From assembly GCF_014648435.1 (NCBI RefSeq), contig NZ_BMRC01000010.1, positions 124,001 to 188,000 on the forward strand: 64,000 nt of DNA. Direction: 5' to 3'. The translations under genes and the position numbers were made by a program. This DNA is from Nonomuraea spiralis. GTDB taxonomy: Bacteria > Actinomycetota > Actinomycetes > Streptosporangiales > Streptosporangiaceae. A model generated the notes under the pieces. That model did no database searches. It worked only from the letters and a program-made list of their open reading frames with translations, and was not told the origin of the DNA. Each line of letters opens with the position of its first letter. Position 1 is the first letter of the stretch. Shown here piece after piece: positions 7,649-26,254 of the stretch.

Positions 7649-10600
7649 ATGACGTCAGATGCACCCCCCTCGGCATCTGTTCTGCACCTTTACCAAGAGC
7701 GGCTGCTCGCGACCCCAGAAAGGGTCGCTGTTTCGGCTGGTCAAGAACACCTCACGTACGGCGAGCTGGACCGCCTGGCGAACGGCGTGGCCGTGCGGCT
7801 GGGCGAGTCCGCCCTGGCCGGGCGGCGCTGGGTGGCCGTGCTGGCGGGCCGGTCGATCAGACAGGTCGCGGGCCAGCTCGGCGTCATGAAGGCGGGTCTC
7901 GCGTTCGCGCCGATCGATCCGGCCACGCCCGCCGAGCGGGTCCGCGCGATGCTGGCGGGAGCCGCCGCCGTGGTGACCGCGCCGGAGTGGCGCGACCTGG
8001 TGCCGGACGGCGTCCCGGTGATCGACACGCTCGCCGCCGCCGACGGGCCGCCGCCCACGCCCGCGCCCGGCCCGGACGACCTGGCGTACGTCATCCACAC
8101 CTCCGGCTCGACCGGGACCCCCAAGGGCGTGCTCGTCCCCCACCGCGCGCTGTCCAACCTGATCGCCTGGTCGCACGAGACCTTCGGGCGGGACGGCCGG
8201 GCCCCGCTGCTCACCAGCCCGAACTTCGACCCGTCGGTCTGGGAGATCTGGATGTACCTGACCGGGGGCACCACGATGGTGATCCCCGACGAGCGCACCC
8301 GGCTGTCCCTGCCCGCACTGCGCGACTGGATCGTGGAGCAGGAACTGACCACCTGCTACGCGCCCACCCCCATCGCCGAGGGCCTGCTCGGCCTGTCCTG
8401 GCCGGAGGGGACCGGCCTTGCGACGCTGAGCACCGGCGGCGACCGGCTGACCCTCTACCCGCGCCCCGAGCTGCCGTTCCGGCTGGTCAACCTGTACGGC
8501 CCGGCCGAATGCGCGGTCAACACGATCGCCGGCGAGGTGCCCGTCCACGACGGCCGGACCCGTCCGCCCGCGCTCGGCAGGCCGCTGCCCGGCGTCACCG
8601 TCCACCTGCTGGACGAGGAGCTGCGGCCGGTCGAGGAGGGTGAGATGTACCTCGGCGGCGTGTGCGTCGGCCTGGGCTATCTCGACCGGCCGGACCTGAC
8701 GGCCGAGCGCTTCGTCCGCGACGGCGAGGGACGGCTGCTCTACCGGACCGGCGACCTGGCCCGCCGCGACGCCGCCGGCGACTACGAGTTCCTGGGACGG
8801 CTCGACGACCAGGTCAAGATCCGCGGCAACCGGGTCGAACTGGGCGAGATCGAGACCGTGCTCGGCCGCCACCCCCGCGTACGGGCCGCCACCACCGCCG
8901 TGCGCGGCGGCGACCTGGTCGCCTACGTCGTGGGCCCGGCCGCCGAGCAGGAGGTCCGCGCCCACCTGCGCAGGTTCCTGCCCGACTACATGATCCCCAC
9001 CGCCTGGGTGTTCCTGGACGAGCTGCCGCTGACCGTCAACGGCAAGGTGGACCGGGCCGCGCTGCCCGACCCGGTCCGGCGGCCCCGCGCGATCACGCCG
9101 CCCGGCACGCCCACCGAGTCGGCGCTGGCCGAGATCTGGCAGGACGTCCTCGGCGCCGCGCCGATCGGCGCCGACGACGACTTCCTGGCGCTCGGCGGCC
9201 AGTCGCTGCTGGCCATGCGCGTCGCCGCCCGCGCCTGCGAGCGGTTCGGCCGGCCGGTCGAGCCCCGGATGTTGTTCGAGCACCCCACGGTCGCCGCGCT
9301 GGCCCGCGCGATCGACGCCCTTCCGCAGGCGGCGGCAGCGCCGGCCGTCGCAGGAGCCGCTGCGGGAGCCGCTGACGGCGTCACGCCCGCCCAGCGCCGC
9401 CTGTGGTTCATCGACCAGATGGCGCCCGGCGGCTCGCAGTACAACGTGCCCATCCTGTTCGCCCTGGACGGTCCCCTCGACGCCGGACGGCTGGAGCACG
9501 CGATCAACGAGATCGTGCGCCGCCACCCACCGCTGCGCACCCGCTACGAGGAGCACGACGGCGAGCCGGTGCCCGTGGTCGAGCCGGCCGCGCCAGTCGC
9601 CCTGAAGGTCATGGACGCCACCCCGCGCGGCGCGGACGCGCTGGCCCGGCACGCCGCCCGCGACCCGTTCGACCTCCGGAACGGTCCCATGTTGCGGGCG
9701 CTGCTGCTGCGGCTGGGCGGCGACCGGCACCGGCTGCTGGTGACCGTGCACCACATCGCCTTCGACGGCTGGTCGGCGGGCGTCTTCCTGGACGAGCTGG
9801 CGCGGCTCTACGCAGGCGAGAGCCTGCCCGAGCCGGCCGGGCCGTACCGGCGGGGGCCGGCGGGCGACGGGCTGCCGTACTGGCGCAAGATGCTGGAGTC
9901 GCCGCCGGAGCGGCTGGCGCTGCCCGGCGACGGCCCGGGATCGGCGCAGCCGCTGCGCCGCGGCGCCCGGGTGCGGGCGACGCTGCCGGACGGGCTGCTC
10001 GCCGAGTTGGAGTCCCTGGGCCTGCGGGCCCAGGCCAGCCCGTTCATGGTGCTGTTCGCGGCCTTCCAGGCGCTGCTGCACCGCTACAGCGGCCAGGACG
10101 ACCTGGTCACCGGCGTGCCGTTCGCCGGCCGGGAGGCGCCCGGCGCCGACGCCCTGATCGGCTTCTTCGTCGAGACGCTGCCGATCAGGACCGGGCTGGC
10201 GGGCGATCCGTCCTTCGAGAGCCTGCTCGCGCAGGTGCGGGCGGCGGTCCTGGCCACGCCCACGGACGTGCCGCTGGAGGAGATCGTCAGGGAGCTGTGC
10301 CCCGACGGGCGGCCGCCGTTCGACGTGATGTTCGCGATGCAGGACCCGCCGGACGCCCGGCGCGGCGACGGGGTCACCTTCCGCCTGCTGGAGGAGGTGG
10401 AGAACGGCGGCGCCAAGGCCGGCCTGGTGCTCTACGCCGAGGGTCAGGAGATGAGCCTGGAGTTCGCCGCCGACCTGTTCGAGCGGCCCACCGCCGAGCG
10501 CCTGCTGGGCCACTACGTACGCGTCCTGGAGCAGGTGGCGGCCGACCCGGCCGCGCCGGTCTCCGCGCTGCTCGCCCGCGGGCACGAGCCGCCGGGCCGC

Positions 10601-12372
10601 GGCCCCGACCGGTGCCTGCACGGGCTCTTCGAGCAGCAGGCGGACCGGACGCCGGACGCGGTCGCCGTCGAGTTCGAGGGCGCCTCGCTCACCTACGCCG
10701 AGCTCGACCGGCGGGCCAACCAGCTCGCCCACCTGCTGCGCGAGCAGGGTGTGGGCCCGGAGGTGCCGGTCGCCCTGCACGTACGGCGCTCGCTCGACCT
10801 GCCCGTGGCGCTGCTGGGCATCCTGAAGTCGGGCGGCGCGTACGTCCCGCTCGATCCCTCCTACCCCGAGGGCCGCCTCACCCAGGTGCTCGGCCGGGTC
10901 GAGACCCCGGTCCTGGTGACCCACCGGGCGCTGGCCGGCAGCCTGCCGCATCCCAACCCCGTGCACGTCGACACCGACCTCGGCGGCCGTCCGGACCACC
11001 GGCCCGACAGCGGTGTCACGCCCGACGACCTGGCCTACGTCCTGTTCACCTCGGGTTCGACCGGACAGCCCAAGGGTGTGGAGATGACCCACCGCCCGGT
11101 CGCCAACCTGATGGCCTGGCACGGCGGCGCGTATCGGAGCCTGCAGTTCACCGCGCTCGGCTTCGACGTCTCGGTGCAGGAGATCTTCAGCACCTGGGCG
11201 TACGGCGGGACGCTGGTCATGGTCAGCGACGAGGTCCGGCGCGACCCGGCCGCCCTGCTCGACCACATCGCCACGAACCGGGTGGAACGCATCTTCCTCC
11301 CGTTCGTGGCGCTGCAGTCCTTGGCCGGCGCCGGGATCGAGCCGCCCGAGACGCTCCGCGAGGTGATCACCGCGGGCGAGCAGCTCCAGGTCACCCCGCA
11401 GCTCGAACGGTTCGTCAGGCCGTGGATGCGGCTGCACAACCAGTACGGCCCGACCGAGGGCGCGATCATCGACATCGCCCACACGCTCACCGGCCCGCCG
11501 CGGGACTGGCCCAGGCTGCCGCCGATCGGCCGGCCCGTGCCGGGCGTCCAGACACCGATCCTGAACCGGCTGGGCCACGAGGTGCCCGACGGCGTGCCGG
11601 GCGAGCTGCACCTCGGCGGCGCCTGCCTGGCCAGGGGCTACCACGGCCGGCCCGACCTGACGCGGGAACGTTTCATCACCTGGCGGGACGGCCGCCGGCT
11701 CTACCGGACCGGCGACCTGGCCCGCCGCGACGCCGCCGGGGACATCGAGTTCCTGGGCCGCGCCGACGACCAGGTCAAGATCCGCGGCTACCGGGTCGAG
11801 CCGGGCGAGATCGCCGCGGTGCTGACCGGGCATCCGGCCGTGCGCGAGGCGTTCGTCATGGTCAGGGACGGCGCCCTGGTGGCGTACGTGGTCGCCGGCG
11901 GCACGCCCGAGCTGCGGCCGTACCTGGCCGAGCGGCTGCCCGAGTACATGGTGCCGAGCGCTTACGTGCCGCTGGCGGCCCTGCCGGTCAACCCGTCGGG
12001 CAAGGTGGACCGCCAGGCCCTGCCCGAGCCCGGCCGGGTCGCGCGGGCCGTCACGGCGGCCCCGGCCACGCCGGTGGAGCAGGCCGTCGCCGCCGTCTGG
12101 CAGGAGGTGCTGGGCGGAGAGGTCGGACGCCACGACAACCTGTTCGACCTGGGCGGCAACTCGCTCAACGCCACCCGGATCGCCTCCCGGCTGCGCGAGG
12201 CCCTGGACGTACGGGTGCCGCTGCGCACGCTCTTCGCCCGCCCGACCGTCGCCGAGCTGGCCGCCGAGCTGGCCTCGCCCGACGTGGAGACGGCCGCCGA
12301 GCTCTATCTGATGGTGGCCGCGTACTCCGACGAAGAGGCCGAGGCCCTGCTGCGTTCGATGGAAGGTGATCA

Positions 12373-12376
<4 letters not shown>
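7649..12376 (+). CDS. Non-ribosomal peptide synthetase, A-T-C-A-T (loading plus first extension module)
   Basis: The 1,575-aa cytoplasmic megasynthase has five domains. A1 covers about 7.7-9.1 kb (HTSGSTGTPKG core, NGKVDRAAL Lys). T1 has DDFLALGGQSLLAMR. The C domain covers about 9.4-10.6 kb with an intact HHIAFDG. A2 covers about 10.6-12.0 kb (FTSGSTGQPKG, PSGKVDRQAL). T2 has NLFDLGGNSLNATR. Aligning by eye to the PheA pocket gives A1 = D-P-W-Y-S-G-L-V-N-K (no confident substrate) and A2 = D-V-Q-F-I-A-Q-I-I-K, seven of ten identical to the proline code DVQFIAHVVK. There is no starter C domain, so A1-T1 is the loading module. An acidic C-terminal tail (SDEEAEALLRSMEGDQ) may dock to the next protein. 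The ATG at 7649 is preferred; a GTG at 7604 without an RBS would add 15 residues. The stop overlaps the next start by 4 bp. Confidence 0.93.
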
Positions 12377-21825
<9,449 letters not shown>

Positions 21826-21831
21826 CCGGCC

Positions 21832-21866
21832 GTCCCCCGGTGCGTACGGGCGCCGTACCGGGGGAC
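21832..21866. terminator. Bidirectional hairpin between convergent NRPS and ABC genes
   Basis: GTCCCCCGGT (21832-21841) and ACCGGGGGAC (21857-21866) are exact reverse complements around a 15-nt loop. They fill most of the 48-bp gap between two converging genes. Confidence 0.7.
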
Positions 21867-21873
21867 GTCTCGG

Positions 21874-23826
21874 TCATTCCACCTCGACCGCGGCCTGGGT
21901 GAACTGGGCCGAGTAGAGGCGGGCGTACGCGCCGTCCTGCGCCAGCAGGCTCTCGTGGGTGCCCTGTTCCACGATGCGGCCGTCCTCCATGACCAGGATC
22001 AGGCTGGCGTCGCGGATCGTGGACAGGCGGTGGGCGATCACGAAGCTCGTACGGCCCTCGCGCAGCGAGCTCATGGCCCGCTGGATGAGCACCTCGGTAC
22101 GGGTGTCGACCGAGCTGGTGGCCTCGTCCAGGATCAGGATCGCCGGCTCGGACAGGAACGCGCGGGCGATCGTGATGAGCTGCTTCTCACCCGCGCTGAC
22201 CGAGGCCCCCTCCTCGTCGATCACCGTGTCGTAGCCGTCGGGCAGCGTGTGCGCGATGCGGTCCACGTGGGCGGCCTGGGCGGCGGCCTCGACGCGCTCG
22301 CGGGTGGCGCCCTCGGCCCCGTAGCCGATGTTCTCGGCGATCGTGCCGCCGAACAGCCAGGTGTCCTGGAGCACCATGCCGATGTTGGCGCGCAGCTCCT
22401 CCCTGGACATGTCGGCGATGTCGACGCCGTCGAGCGTGATGCGGCCGCCGGTCACCTCGTAGAAGCGCATGACGAGGTTGACCAGGGTCGTCTTGCCCGC
22501 TCCCGTGGGGCCGACGATGGCCACGGTCTGGCCGGGCTCCACGGTCAGCGACAGGTTCTCGATCAGCGGCCGGTCGGGGGCGTAGCGGAAGGAGACGTCC
22601 TCGAACGCGACGCGGCCCCGCAGCTCGGCGGGCCTGGCGGGCTCGGCCGGCTCGGCCGACTGCTCGGGGGCCTCCAGCAGCTCGAAGACGCGCTCGGCCG
22701 AGGCGATGCCCGACTGCACCAGGTTCGCCATGCCGGCCACCTGGGTCAGCGGCTGGCTGAACTGCCGCGAGTACTGGATGAACGCCTGCACGTCGCCCAG
22801 CGAGATCGAGCCCGAGGCCACCTTGAGCCCGCCCACCACGGCGACCAGCACGTAGTTGACGTTGCCGATGAACATCATCGCCGGCTGGATGATGCCGGAG
22901 ATGAACTGGGCGCGGAAGCTGGAGGCGTACAGGGCCTGGTTGTGCTCCTCGAAGGTGGCGGCGGCCTCCTGCTGCCGGCCGAAGACCTTGACCAGGGTGT
23001 GTCCGCCGTACATCTCCTCGATGTGGCCGTTGAGCTTGCCCGTGGAGGACCACTGCTTGATGAACTGGGGTTGCGAGCGCTTGCCGACGACGGCGGTGAC
23101 GTAGACCGAGACCGGCACCGTGACCAGGGCGATGAGCGCCAGGACCGGCGAGATCCAGAACATCACGACCAGCACGCCCACGACCGTCAGCACCGAGGAG
23201 ATGAGCTGGCTCATGGTCTGCTGGAGGCTCTGGGCGATGTTGTCGGTGTCGTTGGTGGCGCGGCTGAGGATCTCGCCGCGCGGCTGGCCGTCGAAGTAGC
23301 TGAGCGGCAGCCGCGCCAGCTTGGCCTCGATCCGCTCGCGCAGCCGGGACGCGGCCCGCTGCACCACGGTCGCCGTGATCCGGAACTGCGCGATGCCGAG
23401 CAGCGCCGCCACGACGTAGATCGCCAGCACCCAGCCCAGCACCTGGGCGAGGGCGGTGAAGTCGATGCCCTGGCCGGGCACCACGTTCATCGAGCCCACC
23501 ATGTCGGCGAAGGTGTCCTGGCCCTTGGCGCGCAGGCCCGCCACGGCCTGCGCCTTGGTGATCCCGGCGGGCAGCCGGGCGCCGATGATGCCGGAGAAGA
23601 TCAGGTCGGTGGCGTGGCCGAGGATCTTGGGGCCGGTGACGGTGAGCGCGACGCTGACCGTGCCGAGCGCCAGGACGACGCCGAGCAGCGCGCGCTCGGG
23701 CCGCAGCAGGCGCAGCAGCCTGCGCAGCGTGCCGCCGAAGTCGAGCGCCTTCTCGGCGGGCCCGCCCATCATCCGGGCCGGCCCGAAGCCGGGTTGTGGC
23801 CGCCGTGCGGGAGCCTGGGTGGTCAT
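21874..23826 (-). CDS. ABC exporter half-transporter (TMD-NBD), catalytically canonical partner
   Basis: This 650-aa type IV ABC exporter has an N-terminal six-helix membrane domain (about 45-360) and a nucleotide-binding domain. The NBD carries Walker A GPTGAGKTT, Q-loop VLQDTW, signature VSAGEKQLI (a variant of LSGGQ), Walker B LILDEATSS with the catalytic Glu, and the H-loop His in IAHRLST. It starts at the ATG at 23826, which overlaps the stop of the preceding ABC gene by 4 bp. An N-terminal extension (about 40 aa, Pro/Arg-rich, GPARMMGGPAEKALDF) is typical of the larger subunit of heterodimeric multidrug exporters. Reading further upstream in this frame is antisense-like noise from the partner gene. 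Regulated by the adjacent TetR, by inference. Confidence 0.92.
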   Translation of the reverse strand: MTTQAPARRPQPGFGPARMMGGPAEKALDFGGTLRRLLRLLRPERALLGVVLALGTVSVALTVTGPKILGHATDLIFSGIIGARLPAGITKAQAVAGLRAKGQDTFADMVGSMNVVPGQGIDFTALAQVLGWVLAIYVVAALLGIAQFRITATVVQRAASRLRERIEAKLARLPLSYFDGQPRGEILSRATNDTDNIAQSLQQTMSQLISSVLTVVGVLVVMFWISPVLALIALVTVPVSVYVTAVVGKRSQPQFIKQWSSTGKLNGHIEEMYGGHTLVKVFGRQQEAAATFEEHNQALYASSFRAQFISGIIQPAMMFIGNVNYVLVAVVGGLKVASGSISLGDVQAFIQYSRQFSQPLTQVAGMANLVQSGIASAERVFELLEAPEQSAEPAEPARPAELRGRVAFEDVSFRYAPDRPLIENLSLTVEPGQTVAIVGPTGAGKTTLVNLVMRFYEVTGGRITLDGVDIADMSREELRANIGMVLQDTWLFGGTIAENIGYGAEGATRERVEAAAQAAHVDRIAHTLPDGYDTVIDEEGASVSAGEKQLITIARAFLSEPAILILDEATSSVDTRTEVLIQRAMSSLREGRTSFVIAHRLSTIRDASLILVMEDGRIVEQGTHESLLAQDGAYARLYSAQFTQAAVEVE

Positions 23827-25559
23827 GCCGCCGCCTCCTGTTCGGTGAGCTGGGACAGCACGATCTCCCGGTATGTCGGGCAGGTCTCCATGAGCTCGGC
23901 GTGGTCGCCGCTGCCGACCACCCGGCCCTCGTCGAGCACGAGGATGAGGTCGGCGTCGCGGATCGTGTTCACCCGCTGGGCGACGATGACGATCGTGGCG
24001 TCGGTGATCTCCTCGGCCAGGGCGGCGCGCAGACGGGCGTCGGTGGCGTAGTCGAGGGCGGAGAAGGAGTCGTCGAACAGGTAGATCTCGGGCCGGTGCA
24101 CGAGGGTCCTGGCGATGGCCAGGCGCTGGCGCTGGCCGCCGGAGACGTTCGTGCCGCCCTGGGAGATCGGCTCCTCCAGGCCGCCGGGCATCGCCTCGAC
24201 GAACTCGCGGGCCTGGGCGATCTCCAGGGCCTGCCACAACTCCTCGTCGGTGGCGTCGGGGCGGCCGTAGCGCAGGTTGGAGGCCACGGTGCCGGAGAAC
24301 AGGTAGGGCGACTGCGGGACCAGGCCGACCGCCCGGGCCAGCGCCGCGGGGTCGAGGGCGCGTACGTCGACGCCGTCCACCAGCACCTCGCCGGCGGTCG
24401 CGTCGAACAGTCTCGGGACGAGGTTGAGCAGCGTCGTCTTGCCGCTGCCGGTGCTGCCGATGATCGCCGTGGTACGTCCGGGCCGCGCGGCGAAGCTCAC
24501 GCCGGACAACACCGGGTCCTCGGCCCCCGGGTAGCGGAAGCCGACCGACCGCAGCTCCAGCTCGCCCCGGTGACCGTCGGGGGTGACGGGCTCCGCCGGC
24601 GGGCGGACGGACGGGTCGGTGCCGAGCACGTCCTCGATGCGCTCGGCGCAGACCTCGGCGCGCGGGATCATCATGAACATGAACATGGCCATCATCACCG
24701 ACATCAGGATCTGCATGAGGTAGGAGATGACCGCCGTCAGCGCGCCGACCTGCATGGCGCCGTCGACGATGCGGTGACCGCCGAACCAGACGACGGCGAC
24801 GCTGGAGACGTTCACCACCAGCATGACCGACGGGAACATCAGCGCCATCAGCCGCCCGACCCGCAGCGACACGTCGGTGAGCCGGTCGTTGGCCGCGCCG
24901 AAGCGCTCGCGCTCGTGCCGGTCGCGGACGAACGCCCTGATGACCCGGATGCCGGTGATCTGCTCGCGCAGCACCTGGTTGATCCGGTCGATGCGCTCCT
25001 GCATGGTGCGGAACAGCGGGCGCATGCGCCAGACGATCAGGCCGACGATGACGATCATCACCGGCAGCGCGACGAGCAGCAGCGACGACAGCGCCGTGTC
25101 CTGGCGCAGCGCCAGCACGATGCCGCCGACGCACATGATCGGCGCGGCCACCATCATCGTGAACGTCATCAGCACGAGCAGCTGCACCTGCTGCACGTCG
25201 TTGGTGGTCCGGGTGATCAGCGACGGCGCCCCGAACCGGTTGACCTCCTGGGCGGAGAAGCCCTGCACCCGGTGGAAGATCGCGGCCCGCAGGTCGCGGC
25301 CGAGGGCCATCGAGGTCCTGGCGCCGTAGTAGACGGCCACGATCGAGCAGACGATCTGGACGAGGGTCACGCCGAGCATCACCAGCCCGACGCGCATGAT
25401 GTAACCGGTGTCGCCGGTGACGACGCCTTCGTCGATGATGTCGGCGTTCAGTGTGGGGAGATAGAGCGTGGCCAGTGTCTGCACGAACTGGAAGAGGACC
25501 ACGAGCGTGATCTCCTTCCCGTACGGCCTGAGCTGGACCCGCAGAAGACGGAGCAGCAT
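23823..25559 (-). CDS. ABC exporter half-transporter, degenerate-site partner
   Basis: The 578-aa partner subunit has a six-span membrane domain and an NBD with Walker A GSTGSGKTT, Q-loop LVPQSPYLF and a canonical signature NVSGGQRQRLAIA. Its Walker B is IYLFDDSFSALD, in which the catalytic Glu is replaced by Asp, and the H-loop His is replaced by Gln (VAQRVNT). That is the hallmark of the degenerate nucleotide site in heterodimeric exporters such as LmrCD or TM287/288. Together with the downstream gene it should form one asymmetric drug or metabolite efflux pump in the cytoplasmic membrane. The start is the ATG at 25559, whose A is shared with the stop TGA of the TetR gene (TGATG). Confidence 0.92.
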   Translation of the reverse strand: MLLRLLRVQLRPYGKEITLVVLFQFVQTLATLYLPTLNADIIDEGVVTGDTGYIMRVGLVMLGVTLVQIVCSIVAVYYGARTSMALGRDLRAAIFHRVQGFSAQEVNRFGAPSLITRTTNDVQQVQLLVLMTFTMMVAAPIMCVGGIVLALRQDTALSSLLLVALPVMIVIVGLIVWRMRPLFRTMQERIDRINQVLREQITGIRVIRAFVRDRHERERFGAANDRLTDVSLRVGRLMALMFPSVMLVVNVSSVAVVWFGGHRIVDGAMQVGALTAVISYLMQILMSVMMAMFMFMMIPRAEVCAERIEDVLGTDPSVRPPAEPVTPDGHRGELELRSVGFRYPGAEDPVLSGVSFAARPGRTTAIIGSTGSGKTTLLNLVPRLFDATAGEVLVDGVDVRALDPAALARAVGLVPQSPYLFSGTVASNLRYGRPDATDEELWQALEIAQAREFVEAMPGGLEEPISQGGTNVSGGQRQRLAIARTLVHRPEIYLFDDSFSALDYATDARLRAALAEEITDATIVIVAQRVNTIRDADLILVLDEGRVVGSGDHAELMETCPTYREIVLSQLTEQEAAA

Positions 25560-26185
25560 CAATGGACGCTTTCTGTGGAGGGGGTGAGGGAGGACGGCAC
25601 CAGGAGCCCGTCGAGCAGGACGGAGACGATCTCCTCGTCGTCCATGTCGCCGAAGTCGTCGGACAGGCCGAAACCGCGGTGGACGCTCACCGAGACGAGC
25701 ATGAGCAGCAGTTGCGCCGCGGCCCTGGGCGAGCGGCGCAGGTGGTCGCGGTCGGGCTCGACGAGGGCGGCGAGCGCGGCGGTGATACGGCCGCGGCTGT
25801 CCATCATGCGCTCGCGGAACTCGACGTCGTCGGTCATCAGCTCGCGGGGCGCGGTGAACAGGTTGGCGTTGGCGGTCATGCCGGCCCGCAGCAGCGCCAC
25901 CGCCTCATGCAGCCGGGCGCGCAGCTCGGACGTGGTGCCGCCGATGGCGGCCAGCGCCTTCTCGGCCGGTTCCGGGTCGAACGCGCTCATCAGGGCGGCG
26001 CGCAGCAGCGTGGCCTTGTCGGGGAAGACGCCGAAGATCGTGCCCTCGGCCACGCCCGCGGCCTCGGCGATCTGGCGGGTGCTGACGGCGGTGCCGTGCG
26101 CCCGGAGGAGGGGGATGGTGGCCGCGATGAGGGCGGCACGGCGGTCTTCGGGTGCCATGGCGGGCACCCGTCGCCTTCTTGTCAT
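25559..26185 (-). CDS. TetR-family regulator of the ABC exporter
   Basis: The 208-aa repressor has an N-terminal helix-turn-helix (about 15-60: AALIAATIPLLRAHG, then STRQIAEAAGVAEGTIFGVFPDKATLL) typical of TetR proteins, followed by a ligand-binding helical domain. It is the first gene of a tightly packed three-gene minus-strand operon with the two ABC subunits. A 22-bp near-palindrome lies 12 bp upstream of its ATG. The inference is autoregulation plus control of the exporter by an inducing ligand, possibly a toxic compound or the NRPS product made next door. Confidence 0.9.
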   Translation of the reverse strand: MTRRRRVPAMAPEDRRAALIAATIPLLRAHGTAVSTRQIAEAAGVAEGTIFGVFPDKATLLRAALMSAFDPEPAEKALAAIGGTTSELRARLHEAVALLRAGMTANANLFTAPRELMTDDVEFRERMMDSRGRITAALAALVEPDRDHLRRSPRAAAQLLLMLVSVSVHRGFGLSDDFGDMDDEEIVSVLLDGLLVPSSLTPSTESVH

Positions 26186-26197
26186 GCGGACGAGCGT

Positions 26198-26219
26198 AAT
26201 GAGTGAGCACTCGCTCGTT
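26198..26219. promoter_or_regulatory. TetR-type operator
   Basis: The 22-bp dyad contains AATGAGTGAG on the left and CTCGCTCGTT on the right, in the form AAnGAGnGAG..CTCnCTCnTT. It closely resembles known operators of TetR proteins that recognise GAGTGA half sites. It lies just upstream of the regulator's start codon and within the 69-bp gap to the MFS gene stop. Confidence 0.65.
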
Positions 26220-26254
26220 CAAATCATTATTTGTCGGGAATGCGTTTCGGCTGG

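Noticed and set aside
21874..25134. A 1,086-codon minus-strand frame that would fuse the two ABC subunits.
   Set aside because: The upstream half is an out-of-frame shadow of the other ABC gene. The real genes are separate and overlap by 4 bp at 23823-23826.
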